64,000 nt of DNA from Flavobacterium salilacus subsp. salilacus. Lineage in GTDB: Bacteria; Bacteroidota; Bacteroidia; Flavobacteriales; Flavobacteriaceae. The translations under genes and the position numbers were made by a program. The DNA lies in NCBI RefSeq assembly GCF_004634195.1, contig NZ_SKBP01000003.1:234341-298340 (forward strand). The letters are read 5' to 3'. Under the pieces are notes generated by a model. The model did not search any database. It had not been told where the DNA came from and worked only from the letters and a program-made list of their open reading frames with translations. This document shows, in pieces, positions 33,938-42,977 of the stretch. Numbering within the stretch: position 1 is the first letter of the stretch; every line of letters begins with the position of its first letter.

Positions 33938-34888
33938 TTATTTTTTGATTAACCCCAAATCGACCAAGCGTTCATGAAGGAATTCGCCCGCCGTAATATC
34001 ATCATACAGCTTAGGGTTCTCTTCGTCAATACAGTTTTCTAAACAATTTAGTTTCATTTCGCTTACAGGATGCATAAAGAAAGGTATCGAGTAGCGCGAA
34101 GTACCCCACAATTCCCTCGGCGGGTTTACTACCTGGTGTATCGTGCTTTTCAGCTTATTATTGGTATGTCGGCTCAGCATATCGCCTACGTTAATAACCA
34201 GCTCATCGGGCTGCGCTATGGCATCAATCCATTCACCTTTATGGTTTTGTACTTGTAGCCCTCGTCCTTGTGCGCCCATCAGCAGGGTAATAAGGTTTAT
34301 ATCGCCGTGAGCAGCAGCACGTACCGCGTTTTTAGGTTCTTCGGTAATAGGGGGGTAGTGTATCGGGCGAAGGATGCTATTGCCTTCGGCTACATAGTTG
34401 TCAAAATAAAATTCATCCAGCCCCAAGTATAGTGCTAAAGCACGCAGTACATAAACGCCTGTTTTTTCGAGCATTTGGTAGGCTTCTTTACCTACTTCAT
34501 TAAATTTAGGTAGTTCTTTTACTTCTACATTCTCAGGATATTCCGCTGCATATTTAGACCCCTCCGGCAGGTACTGCCCAAAATGCCAAAACTCTTTAAG
34601 GTCGCCCTCTTTGCGTCCTTTGGCATGTTCTTTACCAAAAGATACATAACCACGTTGTCCGCCAATACCGGGAATTTCATACTGTTCTTTAACTGCTACA
34701 GGCAGATTGAAAAAGTTTTTAACCTCTGAGTAAAGGTCATCTACCAGTTGGTCATCAAGAAAATGCCCTTTTAATGCTACAAATCCTATATCTTCATAGG
34801 CTTTACCGATTTCATTTACAAATTTTTGTTTGCGTTCCGGGTCACCCGAAAGGAAATCACGCAGATCTACACTTGGAATGTTTTGCAT
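33938..34888 (-). CDS. 2-oxoglutarate/Fe(II) oxygenase, isopenicillin N synthase family
   Basis: This 316-residue protein has the non-haem DIOX_N segment (VDLRDFLSGDPERKQKFVNE) and the double-stranded beta-helix core. Fe ligands are His and Asp in RAAAHGDINLITLLMG and the distal His in LKSTIHQVVNPP. The 2OG anchor is the R-x-S in TSRYSIPFFMHP. The set is complete, so an active oxygenase is expected. The substrate is unknown; no biosynthetic cluster surrounds it. Its own terminator lies downstream. Confidence 0.93.
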   Translation of the reverse strand: MQNIPSVDLRDFLSGDPERKQKFVNEIGKAYEDIGFVALKGHFLDDQLVDDLYSEVKNFFNLPVAVKEQYEIPGIGGQRGYVSFGKEHAKGRKEGDLKEFWHFGQYLPEGSKYAAEYPENVEVKELPKFNEVGKEAYQMLEKTGVYVLRALALYLGLDEFYFDNYVAEGNSILRPIHYPPITEEPKNAVRAAAHGDINLITLLMGAQGRGLQVQNHKGEWIDAIAQPDELVINVGDMLSRHTNNKLKSTIHQVVNPPRELWGTSRYSIPFFMHPVSEMKLNCLENCIDEENPKLYDDITAGEFLHERLVDLGLIKK

Positions 34889-34938
34889 AGCTGTGAAAAA
34901 TTGTTAATAACTTAATAAGGCGTAAAGCCTTGTAAATA

Positions 34939-34946
34939 CAAACATA
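34939..34946 (-). promoter_or_regulatory. -7 promoter element for the 2OG-Fe oxygenase gene
   Basis: Minus-strand TATGTTTG (TAnnTTTG) 50 bp upstream of the start codon. No clear -33 TTG. Confidence 0.4.
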
Positions 34947-35095
34947 AGGATATTTTTTTGGATAAAGGAATTGAAGTTGTTAACAATAATGTTTACTTGT
35001 TCTTAATATAGTTACTGCTATGTTGTTTTTCGTTATAGTAACAATTTAATTATATTAAATTTATTTTTTAGGTTTAAAGCATTATTATAAAAATG

Positions 35096-35103
35096 TATTT
35101 TTG
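35096..35103 (+). promoter_or_regulatory. -7 promoter element for the DUF285 surface protein
   Basis: TATTTTTG (TAnnTTTG) 31 bp upstream of ATG 35135. It overlaps the alternative ATG at 35093, which is therefore rejected. Confidence 0.5.
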
Positions 35104-35134
35104 CATTTCGTTTTATATAACCCATTCATTTATT

Positions 35135-36691
35135 ATGAAAAAGAATTACTTATTATTTATTTTTTGTTTTATAACTTATTTTATCAACGCACAAGCTCCT
35201 TTTATTACTACTTGGGAGGTGTTTAGTGGAGATACTATAATTGTCCCAATAATTGAAGATGATGATGTACCTGATAGCTATACTATAGATTTTGGAGATG
35301 GTACGGTTTTAACAGGGCAATCGGGATCAGTTTCTCATACATATGCTAATTCAGGGATATATACTATAACAATATCAGGGAATTTTAGTAGAATAAGATT
35401 TATTGATAATGATGATGTAGTTAATGCTACCAAGTTATTAACAATAGAACAATGGGGAGATATTGAATGGACAAATATGGAAGCAGCTTTTGCAGGCTGC
35501 TCTAATCTAATTATAGAGGCTACAGATGTACCTGATTTAAATAATGTGGAAAACATGTCAAATATGTTCTCGAATTGTAGTTCTCTTAATCAACCTTTGG
35601 ATAATTGGGATGTGTCTAATGTTACTAACATGGCTTTTATGTTTCTATACGCAAGTTCTTTTAATCAATCCTTGAGTAATTGGGATGTTTCAAATGTAGT
35701 AGGTATGGATGGTATGTTTTCAGGAGCAACATTATTTAACCAGCCTTTAAATAGTTGGAATGTGTCTAATGTATTGAATATGAGTTTCATGTTTAGTAGA
35801 GCAGATTCTTTTAATAAACCATTGGATAATTGGGATGTATCTAATGTTACACATATGGCTGGGATGTTTTCTGGCACAGACCTTTTTAACCAAGCTTTAG
35901 ATTCTTGGGATGTATCTAATGTAGTTAATATGTCAGATATGTTTGATAATGCGATTTCTTTCAATCAATCTTTAAATAGTTGGGATGTTTCTAGTGTTAC
36001 TAATATGAGTTGGATGTTTTGGTCTGCAATTTCTTTCAATCAATCATTAAACAATTGGAACGTATCTAATGTAACCAATATGGAAGGTCTTTTTAATAAT
36101 GCATCTTCGTTTAATCAGCCTTTAGATAATTGGGATGTATCTAATGTAACTAACATGCGTATTATATTAGCTGTTGAATTGGGACAAACTTCAAGTTTCA
36201 ATCAAGACATTTCTACTTGGAGTTTTAACAATGATGTTGATTTGGAACATTTCATAAGTAATAGTGATTTAAGTATTGCGAATTATGATGCTTTACTAAA
36301 TCGATTTAAAGAGTTAGGATTAGAAAATAAAGCACCAGGTTGTGCAGGACTAGAATATTGTGATGTAGAAACAAGAGATTATTTGATTAATGAATTAGGA
36401 TGGGTTATTTTATATGATAGCTTAGCAGAAGATTGTACAGCTAAAACAGAATTATTTTCTATAGACCAAGTATCTATATACCCTAACCCTGTAAATGACA
36501 TACTTTATATAGAAACAAAATCAGGAGTTCAGCTTGAAGAAGTAACTGTATATAACTTACAGGGAAGCCAGTTGATACAACAGAGTCAAGACTTTGAAAA
36601 TATCAATACCGAAAGTTTAAGTTCAGGTATTTATATACTAAACGTACAAACAGATAAAGGTTCAATTGAGTATAAACTGATTAAGAATTAG
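35135..36691 (+). CDS. BspA-like/DUF285 repeat surface protein with T9SS type A domain
   Basis: This 518-residue protein (from MKKNYLLFIFCFITYFINAQ) has a signal peptide and a PKD-like domain (YTIDFGDGTVLTGQSGSVSH). An array of eight or more 25-residue DUF285 repeats follows (FNQPLDNWDVSNVTNM...MF type, about residues 148-350). A Cys-containing spacer leads to the sorting domain VSIYPNPVNDILYIETKSG to SSGIYILNVQTDKGSIEYK. DUF285 repeats form a right-handed solenoid-like surface structure. The gene is visibly more AT-rich than its neighbours, suggesting transfer or relaxed codon use. A terminator follows. Confidence 0.9.
   Translation: MKKNYLLFIFCFITYFINAQAPFITTWEVFSGDTIIVPIIEDDDVPDSYTIDFGDGTVLTGQSGSVSHTYANSGIYTITISGNFSRIRFIDNDDVVNATKLLTIEQWGDIEWTNMEAAFAGCSNLIIEATDVPDLNNVENMSNMFSNCSSLNQPLDNWDVSNVTNMAFMFLYASSFNQSLSNWDVSNVVGMDGMFSGATLFNQPLNSWNVSNVLNMSFMFSRADSFNKPLDNWDVSNVTHMAGMFSGTDLFNQALDSWDVSNVVNMSDMFDNAISFNQSLNSWDVSSVTNMSWMFWSAISFNQSLNNWNVSNVTNMEGLFNNASSFNQPLDNWDVSNVTNMRIILAVELGQTSSFNQDISTWSFNNDVDLEHFISNSDLSIANYDALLNRFKELGLENKAPGCAGLEYCDVETRDYLINELGWVILYDSLAEDCTAKTELFSIDQVSIYPNPVNDILYIETKSGVQLEEVTVYNLQGSQLIQQSQDFENINTESLSSGIYILNVQTDKGSIEYKLIKN
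35575..36175 (+). repeat. 75-bp coding repeat array (DUF285)
   Basis: Eight or so in-frame 75-bp units, each coding FNQ-(S/P)L-(D/N)-(N/S)W-(D/N)VSNVTNM plus a variable MF segment. The units are similar but not identical. Confidence 0.85.
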
Positions 36692-36710
36692 TAAATAAAA
36701 TACTTTTTAA

Positions 36711-36737
36711 AATCCCGTCAACTGACGGGATTTTTTT
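36711..36737 (+). terminator. Intrinsic terminator
   Basis: AATCCCGTCA-AC-TGACGGGATT followed by a T run, 19 bp after the DUF285 gene stop. Confidence 0.85.
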
Positions 36738-36784
36738 GTTTAAATAAATTTCTATAACACCCTCGCACAATTCTGTTATTTTAT

Positions 36785-36792
36785 TACATTTG
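36785..36792 (+). promoter_or_regulatory. -7 promoter element for the E1 dehydrogenase
   Basis: TACATTTG (TAnnTTTG), 28 bp before the ATG at 36821. No well-placed -33 TTG. Confidence 0.5.
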
Positions 36793-36820
36793 GTCTATTA
36801 AAGATTATTCAAAAATCAAT

Positions 36821-38797
36821 ATGAATTTCGACAGAAAACAACTAACCAACGAACAATTACTCGATTTATATAAGAAATTAATAAAACCCCGCCTGATAGA
36901 GGAGAAGATGCTTATTCTTATTCGTCAGGGTAAAGTTTCCAAATGGTTTAGCGGAATAGGTCAAGAGGCTATCTCGGTAGGGCTTACCGCCGTACTCGAT
37001 AAAGACGAATATATACTGCCTATGCACCGTAACTTAGGGGTGTTTACAGGGCGTGATATTCCGTTATATCGCTTGTTCTCGCAATGGCAGGGTAAAGCTA
37101 ATGGTTTTACTAAAGGGCGCGACCGTTCTTTCCATTTTGGTACACAGGAGTTTAAAATTATAGGGATGATATCACACCTTGGCCCGCAGCTTGGGGTTGC
37201 CGATGGTATTGCACTTGCCAATAAACTCCGTAAAAACGGAAAGGTAACGGCGGTATTTACCGGTGAAGGTGCAACGAGCGAAGGCGATTTTCACGAAGCA
37301 TTGAATATTGCTGCGGTGTGGGAACTTCCTGTACTGTTTGTAATCGAGAATAATGGCTATGGGCTAAGCACACCTACCAACGAGCAGTACCGCTGCGAAA
37401 ACCTTGCCGATAAAGGTATTGGCTATGGTATGGAAAGCCATATTATAGATGGGAACAACATACTGGAGGTTTATACACAACTTACTGATTTGGTAGCTTC
37501 CATGCGCGAAAATCCGCGCCCTGTGCTGCTGGAGTTTAAAACTTTCCGTATGCGCGGGCATGAGGAGGCGAGCGGTACAAAATACGTTCCGCAGGAGCTT
37601 ATGGATATGTGGGCTGAGAAAGATCCTGTAGATAACTACAGAAACTACCTGAAAGCCGAAGGTGTGCTAACGGACGAATATGACGAAACCCTGAGAGCGG
37701 AACTGAAAAAAGAGATTGACGAGAACTATAAAAAAGCCTCTGACGAGCCTGCTATTGAAGCCAATTTGGATGAGGAGCTGAACGATGTATATAAACCTTA
37801 CACATTTGAAGAAATTGCTCCGAAAGAGGCAGCGGAAAATGTAAGGATGATTGATGCTATTTCGCAGGGCTTGAAGCAGAGTATGGAACGCCATGACAAC
37901 CTTGTGATAATGGGGCAGGACATTGCCGAGTATGGCGGAGCGTTTAAAATTACCGATGGCTTTGTAAAAGCGTTTGGTAAAGAGCGTGTGCGCAATACAC
38001 CAATATGCGAGTCGGCTATAGTGTCGGCAGGAATGGGCTTATCGATAAATGGTTATAAGTCGGTTATCGAAATGCAGTTTGCCGACTTTGTTTCTACAGG
38101 TTTTAACCCGATAGTAAACTACTTAGCCAAAGTACACTACCGTTGGCAGGAAAATGCCGATGTGGTAGTGCGTATGCCTTGCGGGGCAGGGGTACAGGCA
38201 GGACCTTTCCACTCGCAGACGAATGAGGCTTGGTTTACAAAAACTCCGGGGCTTAAAGTGGTATATCCTGCTTTCCCGTATGATGCTAAAGGGTTACTTG
38301 CCACAGCTATAAACGACCCAAACCCTGTAATGTTTTTTGAGCATAAGGCACTGTACCGCAGTATGTATCAGGATGTGCCGAAGGATTATTATACATTACC
38401 GTTTGGTAAAGCCGGTTTGTTGAGAGAAGGCGATGAGGTAACTGTGATATCGTTTGGTGCGGGTGTGCATTGGGCATTAGAAACATTAGACAAGCACCCT
38501 GATATTAAAGCTGACGTTCTTGACCTGAGAACTTTGCAACCCTTAGATACCGAATCGATATTTACATCGGTTAAAAAAACAGGAAAAGTTATTATTTTAC
38601 AGGAAGATAGTCTTTTTGGCGGTATAGCCAGCGATATTTCGGCTATGATTATGGAGGAGTGTTTTGAGTACCTTGACGCTCCCGTAAAACGTGTGGGCAG
38701 CCTTGAGAGTGCCATACCCTTTACCAAAGCACTGGAAGACCAGTATTTGCCAAAGCAGCGTTTTGAAACAGCTTTGCAAGAGCTTATAGCATATTAA
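36821..38797 (+). CDS. 2-oxoacid dehydrogenase E1, alpha and beta subunits fused
   Basis: This 658-residue protein joins E1-alpha (about residues 1-320) and E1-beta (about 340-658). The alpha part has the TPP motif GEGATSEGDFHEALNIAAVW...ENNGYGLSTP and the phosphorylation-loop-like FRMRGHEEASG. The beta part has the IAEYGGAFKITDGF start, the ESAIVSAGMGLSINGY block and AVLDLRTLQPLD-like KADVLDLRTLQPLDTESI. It should decarboxylate a branched-chain 2-oxoacid (or pyruvate) and pass the acyl group to an E2 lipoate; E2 and E3 are not adjacent. Such fusions are common in Bacteroidota. Confidence 0.93.
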   Translation: MNFDRKQLTNEQLLDLYKKLIKPRLIEEKMLILIRQGKVSKWFSGIGQEAISVGLTAVLDKDEYILPMHRNLGVFTGRDIPLYRLFSQWQGKANGFTKGRDRSFHFGTQEFKIIGMISHLGPQLGVADGIALANKLRKNGKVTAVFTGEGATSEGDFHEALNIAAVWELPVLFVIENNGYGLSTPTNEQYRCENLADKGIGYGMESHIIDGNNILEVYTQLTDLVASMRENPRPVLLEFKTFRMRGHEEASGTKYVPQELMDMWAEKDPVDNYRNYLKAEGVLTDEYDETLRAELKKEIDENYKKASDEPAIEANLDEELNDVYKPYTFEEIAPKEAAENVRMIDAISQGLKQSMERHDNLVIMGQDIAEYGGAFKITDGFVKAFGKERVRNTPICESAIVSAGMGLSINGYKSVIEMQFADFVSTGFNPIVNYLAKVHYRWQENADVVVRMPCGAGVQAGPFHSQTNEAWFTKTPGLKVVYPAFPYDAKGLLATAINDPNPVMFFEHKALYRSMYQDVPKDYYTLPFGKAGLLREGDEVTVISFGAGVHWALETLDKHPDIKADVLDLRTLQPLDTESIFTSVKKTGKVIILQEDSLFGGIASDISAMIMEECFEYLDAPVKRVGSLESAIPFTKALEDQYLPKQRFETALQELIAY

Positions 38798-38822
38798 TTA
38801 CAACTATACTTTTTTTACAGAC

Positions 38823-38848
38823 AACCCCGCCTTGCAAAAGGCAGGGTT
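38823..38848 (+). terminator. Intrinsic terminator
   Basis: AACCCCGCCTT-GCAA-AAGGCAGGGTT with one C-A mismatch, followed by GTTTATT. Confidence 0.7.
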
Positions 38849-38865
38849 TGTTTATTATGGTATAG

Positions 38866-38885
38866 ATAAAACCATTTGGTTTTAT
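38866..38885. promoter_or_regulatory. 9-bp perfect inverted repeat upstream of thioesterase gene
   Basis: ATAAAACCA-TT-TGGTTTTAT. It lies 140 bp before the thioesterase ATG and after the E1 terminator, near a TAATTTTG element at 38909-38916. Possible operator; its core AACC-N4-GGTT is shared with the ArsR promoter site at 47098. Confidence 0.3.
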
Positions 38886-39024
38886 TCGATTTTATTATAA
38901 CATAGCTGTAATTTTGCAATATAAAAACAAGTAATTTACTACGAAATGGTTATAGGTTAAATATTGTTTTGTGTAACTGTTAACGCTACAGATCTAGTAA
39001 ATTAGCTATATAAAATTATTGCAG

Positions 39025-39417
39025 ATGAGATTTCACACCAGAAAATGGGTTAAACCCGAAGACCTGAACCCTAACGGAACGCTATTTGGCGGTAAGCTGC
39101 TTGCCTGGATAGACGAGGAGGCAGCCTTATACTCTATAGTACAGCTCGAAAATCAGAGGGTAGTAACCAAACATATGTCGGAAATTAACTTTATGAGCTC
39201 TGCAAAACAGGGCGATGTGGTAGAGATAGGTATTGATGTGGTGCATTTTGGTACAACTTCTTTAGTATTAAAATCGGAAGTACGTAACATTATGACTCGT
39301 GAAAAAATTATTACCGTAGATAATATTACAATGGTAAATCTCGATTCTTCGGGAAAGCCTTTGCCACATGGCAAAACTCAGATAGAGTATGTTAAAGACC
39401 GTTTAAAAGATTATTAA
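39025..39417 (+). CDS. Acyl-CoA thioesterase (hotdog fold)
   Basis: About 130 residues from ATG 39025 (a TTG start two codons earlier is less likely). The hotdog helix NPNGTLFGGKLLAWIDEEAAL contains the conserved acidic residue pattern of YciA/BACH-type thioesterases. HMSEINFMSSAKQGDVVEIG follows. It should hydrolyse acyl-CoA to free acid and CoA in the cytoplasm. It converges with the MscS gene: the two stops overlap by 4 bp (39414-39417), so there is no room for a terminator between them. Confidence 0.9.
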   Translation: MRFHTRKWVKPEDLNPNGTLFGGKLLAWIDEEAALYSIVQLENQRVVTKHMSEINFMSSAKQGDVVEIGIDVVHFGTTSLVLKSEVRNIMTREKIITVDNITMVNLDSSGKPLPHGKTQIEYVKDRLKDY

Positions 39418-40664
39418 TCTTCTACAAAAGGAGCATTGTTTTGTGAAGGCAGTTCGAAAATTTCGAGGTCAAAATATTTTACCGATGCAATGACATGGTC
39501 AAAAATATCAGCCATAATGTATTCATAGTTTGCCCAGCGTTTGTCTGATGTAAATGCGTATATCTCTACGGGGATACCTTTCTCTGTAGGTTGCAGGTGG
39601 CGGCACATCATAGTTAAATCCTTATTAATAGCAGGATGGTTCTCTACATATTCGCTTATGTATTTCCTGAACAATCCTAAATTAGTCAGGTTTCTGCCGT
39701 TTACCTGTATGGTTTTGTCTATGGCATTATTGGCATTATACTTTTCAATATCGGCTTGCCTGTGTTCTATATAGGATGACAGCAGTTGTATTTTTTTAAA
39801 CTTTTCTATCTCATCATTATTTACAAAGCGTACACTGTTGGCTTTTATAAGTACGTGTCTTTTTATTCGCCTGCCTCCTGAATTTACCATCCCGCGCCAG
39901 TTTTTAAACGAGTCGGATATCAGGCTGTAGGTAGGTACTGTGGTAGTGGTATTATCAAAGTTACGTACCTTAACAGTAGCAAGGTTAATTTCGATAACAT
40001 CTCCGTCAGCACCATATTTTTCCATAGTTATCCAGTCGCCAATACGCACCAAGTCATTAACGCTTACCTGTATGCTGGCTACAAAACCCAGTATAGTATC
40101 TTTAAATATTAATAGTATTATTGCTGATACGGCACCGAATGTACCTATTATACTTAAAAAATCGACACTAAACAGCAGCATTACCATAGCTGTTACGGCA
40201 AATATCCACAGTACTATCATTACTACTTGTATGTAGCTGTCTATGGGCTTGTCGCTATAATTGGGTTGTATTTTCAGGTAATCCCGTAACGCGTTCAAAA
40301 TGCTTCTTACAATCCACAGTATCAGGAGAATCATGAATATGTTTATCCCTCTTTCAAATAATATTTCCCAGTTCAGGAAGTCTTTAAGTACTAACGGAAT
40401 GATGTAATAGATAAACAAAAGCGGGATAAGATGGGCTATATGTTTTGATGCTTTGTTGGCTATCAGAAAATCATCAAAAGATGTTTTTGTTTTTTTTGCA
40501 AATGAATCAAAAGCTACTATCAGTATTTTTTTGGATAAAAAGTCGAGTACATAAGCTATTATAACAACAAAAACTAAATTTACCAATAAGCTGCCATAGC
40601 GTGCTGCTGTATCGCTAAAATCGAGATTTTTAAAAATAGGATATGACCAGTCTAATAATTCCAT
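39414..40664 (-). CDS. Mechanosensitive ion channel, MscS family (YbdG-like)
   Basis: This 416-residue protein has about five membrane helices and the MscS pore/beta-domain region: FLSIIGTFGAVSAIILLIFKD (pore helix), ISVNDLVRIGDWITM-like SVNDLVRIGDWITMEKYGAD and INLATVKVRNFDNTTTTVPTY. The C-terminal cytoplasmic domain of about 150 residues is larger than in E. coli MscS and similar to YbdG. Likely role: osmotic safety valve. The DUF3817 gene upstream ends 9 bp away and may be in the same transcript. Confidence 0.92.
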   Translation of the reverse strand: MELLDWSYPIFKNLDFSDTAARYGSLLVNLVFVVIIAYVLDFLSKKILIVAFDSFAKKTKTSFDDFLIANKASKHIAHLIPLLFIYYIIPLVLKDFLNWEILFERGINIFMILLILWIVRSILNALRDYLKIQPNYSDKPIDSYIQVVMIVLWIFAVTAMVMLLFSVDFLSIIGTFGAVSAIILLIFKDTILGFVASIQVSVNDLVRIGDWITMEKYGADGDVIEINLATVKVRNFDNTTTTVPTYSLISDSFKNWRGMVNSGGRRIKRHVLIKANSVRFVNNDEIEKFKKIQLLSSYIEHRQADIEKYNANNAIDKTIQVNGRNLTNLGLFRKYISEYVENHPAINKDLTMMCRHLQPTEKGIPVEIYAFTSDKRWANYEYIMADIFDHVIASVKYFDLEIFELPSQNNAPFVED

Positions 40665-40673
40665 ACGGATAAG

Positions 40674-40955
40674 TTATGCTTTGGTTTTGAAATACTTCGA
40701 TTCAATGTAAAATGTGCCAAACGGTATTACGGATGCCGCACAGATGATAAGAAATTTTTTCCAAGCCCAACTTTCTTCTACTTTAAGCATTATAGCCAGT
40801 ATAATATAGCCTATAAAAAGTAAACCATGCGCCATTCCCACTATACGCACGGCTTCGGGCATTTCCCATATATATTTTAACGGCATGGCAACAAAAAGTA
40901 ACACCAGTAGCGAAACTCCTTCGAGCGTAGCTATTATTTTAAAAAATCGTATCAT
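40674..40955 (-). CDS. DUF3817 family small membrane protein
   Basis: This 93-residue protein has three hydrophobic helices and the DUF3817 pattern FFKIIATLEGVSLLVLLFVA followed by MPLKYIWEMPEAVRIVGMAHG and EESWAWKKFLII. Function unknown. Probably co-transcribed with the downstream MscS channel, with 9 bp between them. Confidence 0.9.
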   Translation of the reverse strand: MIRFFKIIATLEGVSLLVLLFVAMPLKYIWEMPEAVRIVGMAHGLLFIGYIILAIMLKVEESWAWKKFLIICAASVIPFGTFYIESKYFKTKA

Positions 40956-41025
40956 GTTTTATCAATTTGTGCAAAGGTAATAATCAATAACGTGTTTAAG
41001 AAAGAAAGATTACTATAAAAAAAGC

Positions 41026-41053
41026 TGCTTGAAACCAAACAGCTTTTATAAAC
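41026..41053 (-). terminator. Intrinsic terminator
   Basis: Minus-strand GCTGTTTG-GTTT-CAAGCAGC with one G-T pair and a following T run. It ends the 41073-41450 gene. Confidence 0.75.
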
Positions 41054-41072
41054 AATAAATATTCAGTTTTGT

Positions 41073-41450
41073 TTAAAATGCTAAAAATGCCTTGTTATAT
41101 TCTTTAAGGTCAAGCATGTTATTTTTGTTTTTAAGGTCGGTAAACAACGAAAGTAAGTAATCAAGACTTTCTAAATTGTTCTCACTACTCATCGTTTTTT
41201 CAGCACTTGTTCCATCACCTTGTTCATCTTCCAGCGGTTCATCCTCAGGAATCGGTATCAGGAAAGCCCCATTTTCTTCAAGGTGTTCATACGTTAATCG
41301 GATAGCTTTTGTTGCTATCGGATTTTGTTCATCCATTGCATAGGTACGCAATTTTTTAAGATCTTCAATTAACGTTTCGATATTAAAACCATTCTTGAAT
41401 AAATCAAGTTGTATTTTATGTATTAATTTTTGTGCGCTTGGGTTTTCCAC
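41073..41450 (-). CDS. Hypothetical soluble protein
   Basis: This 125-residue acidic protein (MENPSAQKLIHKIQLDLFKN...) is mainly helical in the first 60 residues. An acidic, disordered-looking segment (PIPEDEPLEDEQGDGTSAEK) follows, then a C-terminal helix. No signal peptide, membrane segment or motif recognised. I take it as a flavobacterial conserved hypothetical. It has its own terminator and diverges from the DUF6155 gene across 133 bp. Confidence 0.65.
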   Translation of the reverse strand: MENPSAQKLIHKIQLDLFKNGFNIETLIEDLKKLRTYAMDEQNPIATKAIRLTYEHLEENGAFLIPIPEDEPLEDEQGDGTSAEKTMSSENNLESLDYLLSLFTDLKNKNNMLDLKEYNKAFLAF

Positions 41451-41536
41451 AGTATAAATTGATTTAGTTTTAGAACTTATAGGGATTGCAAAAATACTAT
41501 TTTATATATTTTTCCAATATCATTTTACTGATTTTA

Positions 41537-41567
41537 TTGCAGTAAATATAATAATCGTGTATTTTTG
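41537..41567 (+). promoter_or_regulatory. Promoter of the DUF6155 gene
   Basis: TTG (41537-41539), 20-bp spacer, TATTTTTG (41560-41567): a good Bacteroidota promoter, 16 bp before the ATG at 41584. Confidence 0.65.
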
Positions 41568-41583
41568 AGTACTACAATACATT

Positions 41584-42096
41584 ATGAGTAAACGTGACCT
41601 TAAAAAATACCTTGTTTCCCTGCCCAAAGAAGAGCTTGAAGAACAGTTGATGGCACTGTATGAAAAGTTTGCAGATGTAAAAACCTATTACAATTTTATA
41701 TTTAACCCCAAAGAGGATAAACTGGAGCAGGAGGCTAAGCTAAAAATATTACATGAATATTTTCCGGTAAGGGGTAAACGTCCGAAACTGCGTCGCTCCG
41801 TAGCGCAAAAATACATTAAACACTTTCTTTCGTTAGGTGTAGATGCTTATGTTGTTGCCGATGTGATGTTGTATAACATTGAAACCGCTCAAAAATATAC
41901 TGCAAAGCGCGAAATACGCTATGGTACTTTTTATAAAAGTATGTACAACTCCTATAAGCAGGCTGTCGATTTTGTAGTGGCAAACGGTATGGTTGCCGAG
42001 TTTAAGCCTCGTATATTGGCAATACATGATAAAACTTTTGCCCAACAATGGGAGAACAGTAAAGAATTTGAAAGAGTGTATGATAACTTCGAATAA
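41584..42096 (+). CDS. DUF6155 family protein
   Basis: This 170-residue basic protein begins MSKRDLKKYLVSLPKEELEE and contains YYNFIFNPKEDKLEQEAKLK, GKRPKLRRSVAQKYIKHFLSLG and REIRYGTFYKSMYNSYKQAV, matching a flavobacterial family I recall as DUF6155. It is soluble, helical and rich in Lys and Tyr. Function unknown; the basic surface could bind nucleic acid, but this is speculation. It has a clear promoter and converges with endonuclease V, with 2 bp between the stops. Confidence 0.8.
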   Translation: MSKRDLKKYLVSLPKEELEEQLMALYEKFADVKTYYNFIFNPKEDKLEQEAKLKILHEYFPVRGKRPKLRRSVAQKYIKHFLSLGVDAYVVADVMLYNIETAQKYTAKREIRYGTFYKSMYNSYKQAVDFVVANGMVAEFKPRILAIHDKTFAQQWENSKEFERVYDNFE

Positions 42097-42098
42097 CT

Positions 42099-42806
42099 TT
42101 AAAATAAACTCCCTTGTATATCAGCAACATGATACCCCGATGTTAATTTTCCTGTTCTAAACAGGTTTACTTTTTCATGAGCCATGCGCGTGGGTTCAGG
42201 TATCCTGTGTTTACCAATGCATTGCGTCATAACTGTAAGGCTGTCTTCAACCGAGATTTTATGTCCGGGCGAAATAAAAACAGGCTTTACAGTATCTTTT
42301 GTACGCAGTGCATAGCCTACAACATCATTATTAATGTAAATAGAGCTATTACTGAACTTTTTTGGAGATAACTCAGGATAATTACCAAACAGCATATTTT
42401 TAGCACAGCCAATAGCAGCACAATCGGCAAGCAACCCAAAGTGGCAGGCTATGCCCATACGCCTGGGATGGGTAATACCCTGTCCGTCCAGCACTACCAC
42501 ATCAGGTTTTTGGGGCAATTGCTCCCATGCCTGCAACAGTGCCGGTACTTCACGAAAAGCGAGATAGCCCGATATGTAAGGAAATTTTGTTTCAGCAGCA
42601 ATCAGCGAATACGATTGTACCACCATTTCAGGAAAACGTAATACTACTATACCCGCATATACCGTATCACTGTACTTATTGTGCGATATATCAGCTCCGG
42701 CAATAGTAGTTATGGGAGTGTCATCACTTTTTAAAACAATACGATTTCGCATTTCATTCTGCATCGCAGTAGCTTCGGCAATCGATATACCATCATAATT
42801 AAGCAT
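42099..42806 (-). CDS. nfi: Endonuclease V (deoxyinosine 3' endonuclease)
   Basis: EndoV nicks DNA one base 3' to deoxyinosine and so starts repair of deaminated adenine. The 235-residue protein has the catalytic Asp in TIAGADISHNKYSDTVYAG, the wedge region PYISGYLAFREVPALLQAWE and VVLDGQGITHPRRMGIACHFG with the second Asp and the His. The C-terminal DSLTVMTQCIGKHRIPEPTR is also family-like. It is monocistronic. Confidence 0.95.
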   Translation of the reverse strand: MLNYDGISIAEATAMQNEMRNRIVLKSDDTPITTIAGADISHNKYSDTVYAGIVVLRFPEMVVQSYSLIAAETKFPYISGYLAFREVPALLQAWEQLPQKPDVVVLDGQGITHPRRMGIACHFGLLADCAAIGCAKNMLFGNYPELSPKKFSNSSIYINNDVVGYALRTKDTVKPVFISPGHKISVEDSLTVMTQCIGKHRIPEPTRMAHEKVNLFRTGKLTSGYHVADIQGSLF

Positions 42807-42977
42807 GTATATTTCTTTTTATGATAAATATATTAAAATATAACAGGTGTACCTAAAGCAGAGGGTTATCTGTTTTTATATTTATTATTACTCATAACGT
42901 GCAATAGGATGTAAAATTTTAAGTATTCGGCAGAAAAATAATAATACTGTTTTATAAATCCCAAATCTTTCATAAAA

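Noticed and set aside
35575..36175. 75-bp periodicity as a CRISPR-like or minisatellite array
   Set aside because: The period encodes DUF285 repeats in frame, with protein-level rather than strict DNA conservation.
39019..39024. TTG start for the thioesterase
   Set aside because: An ATG two codons later gives the family-typical N-terminus.
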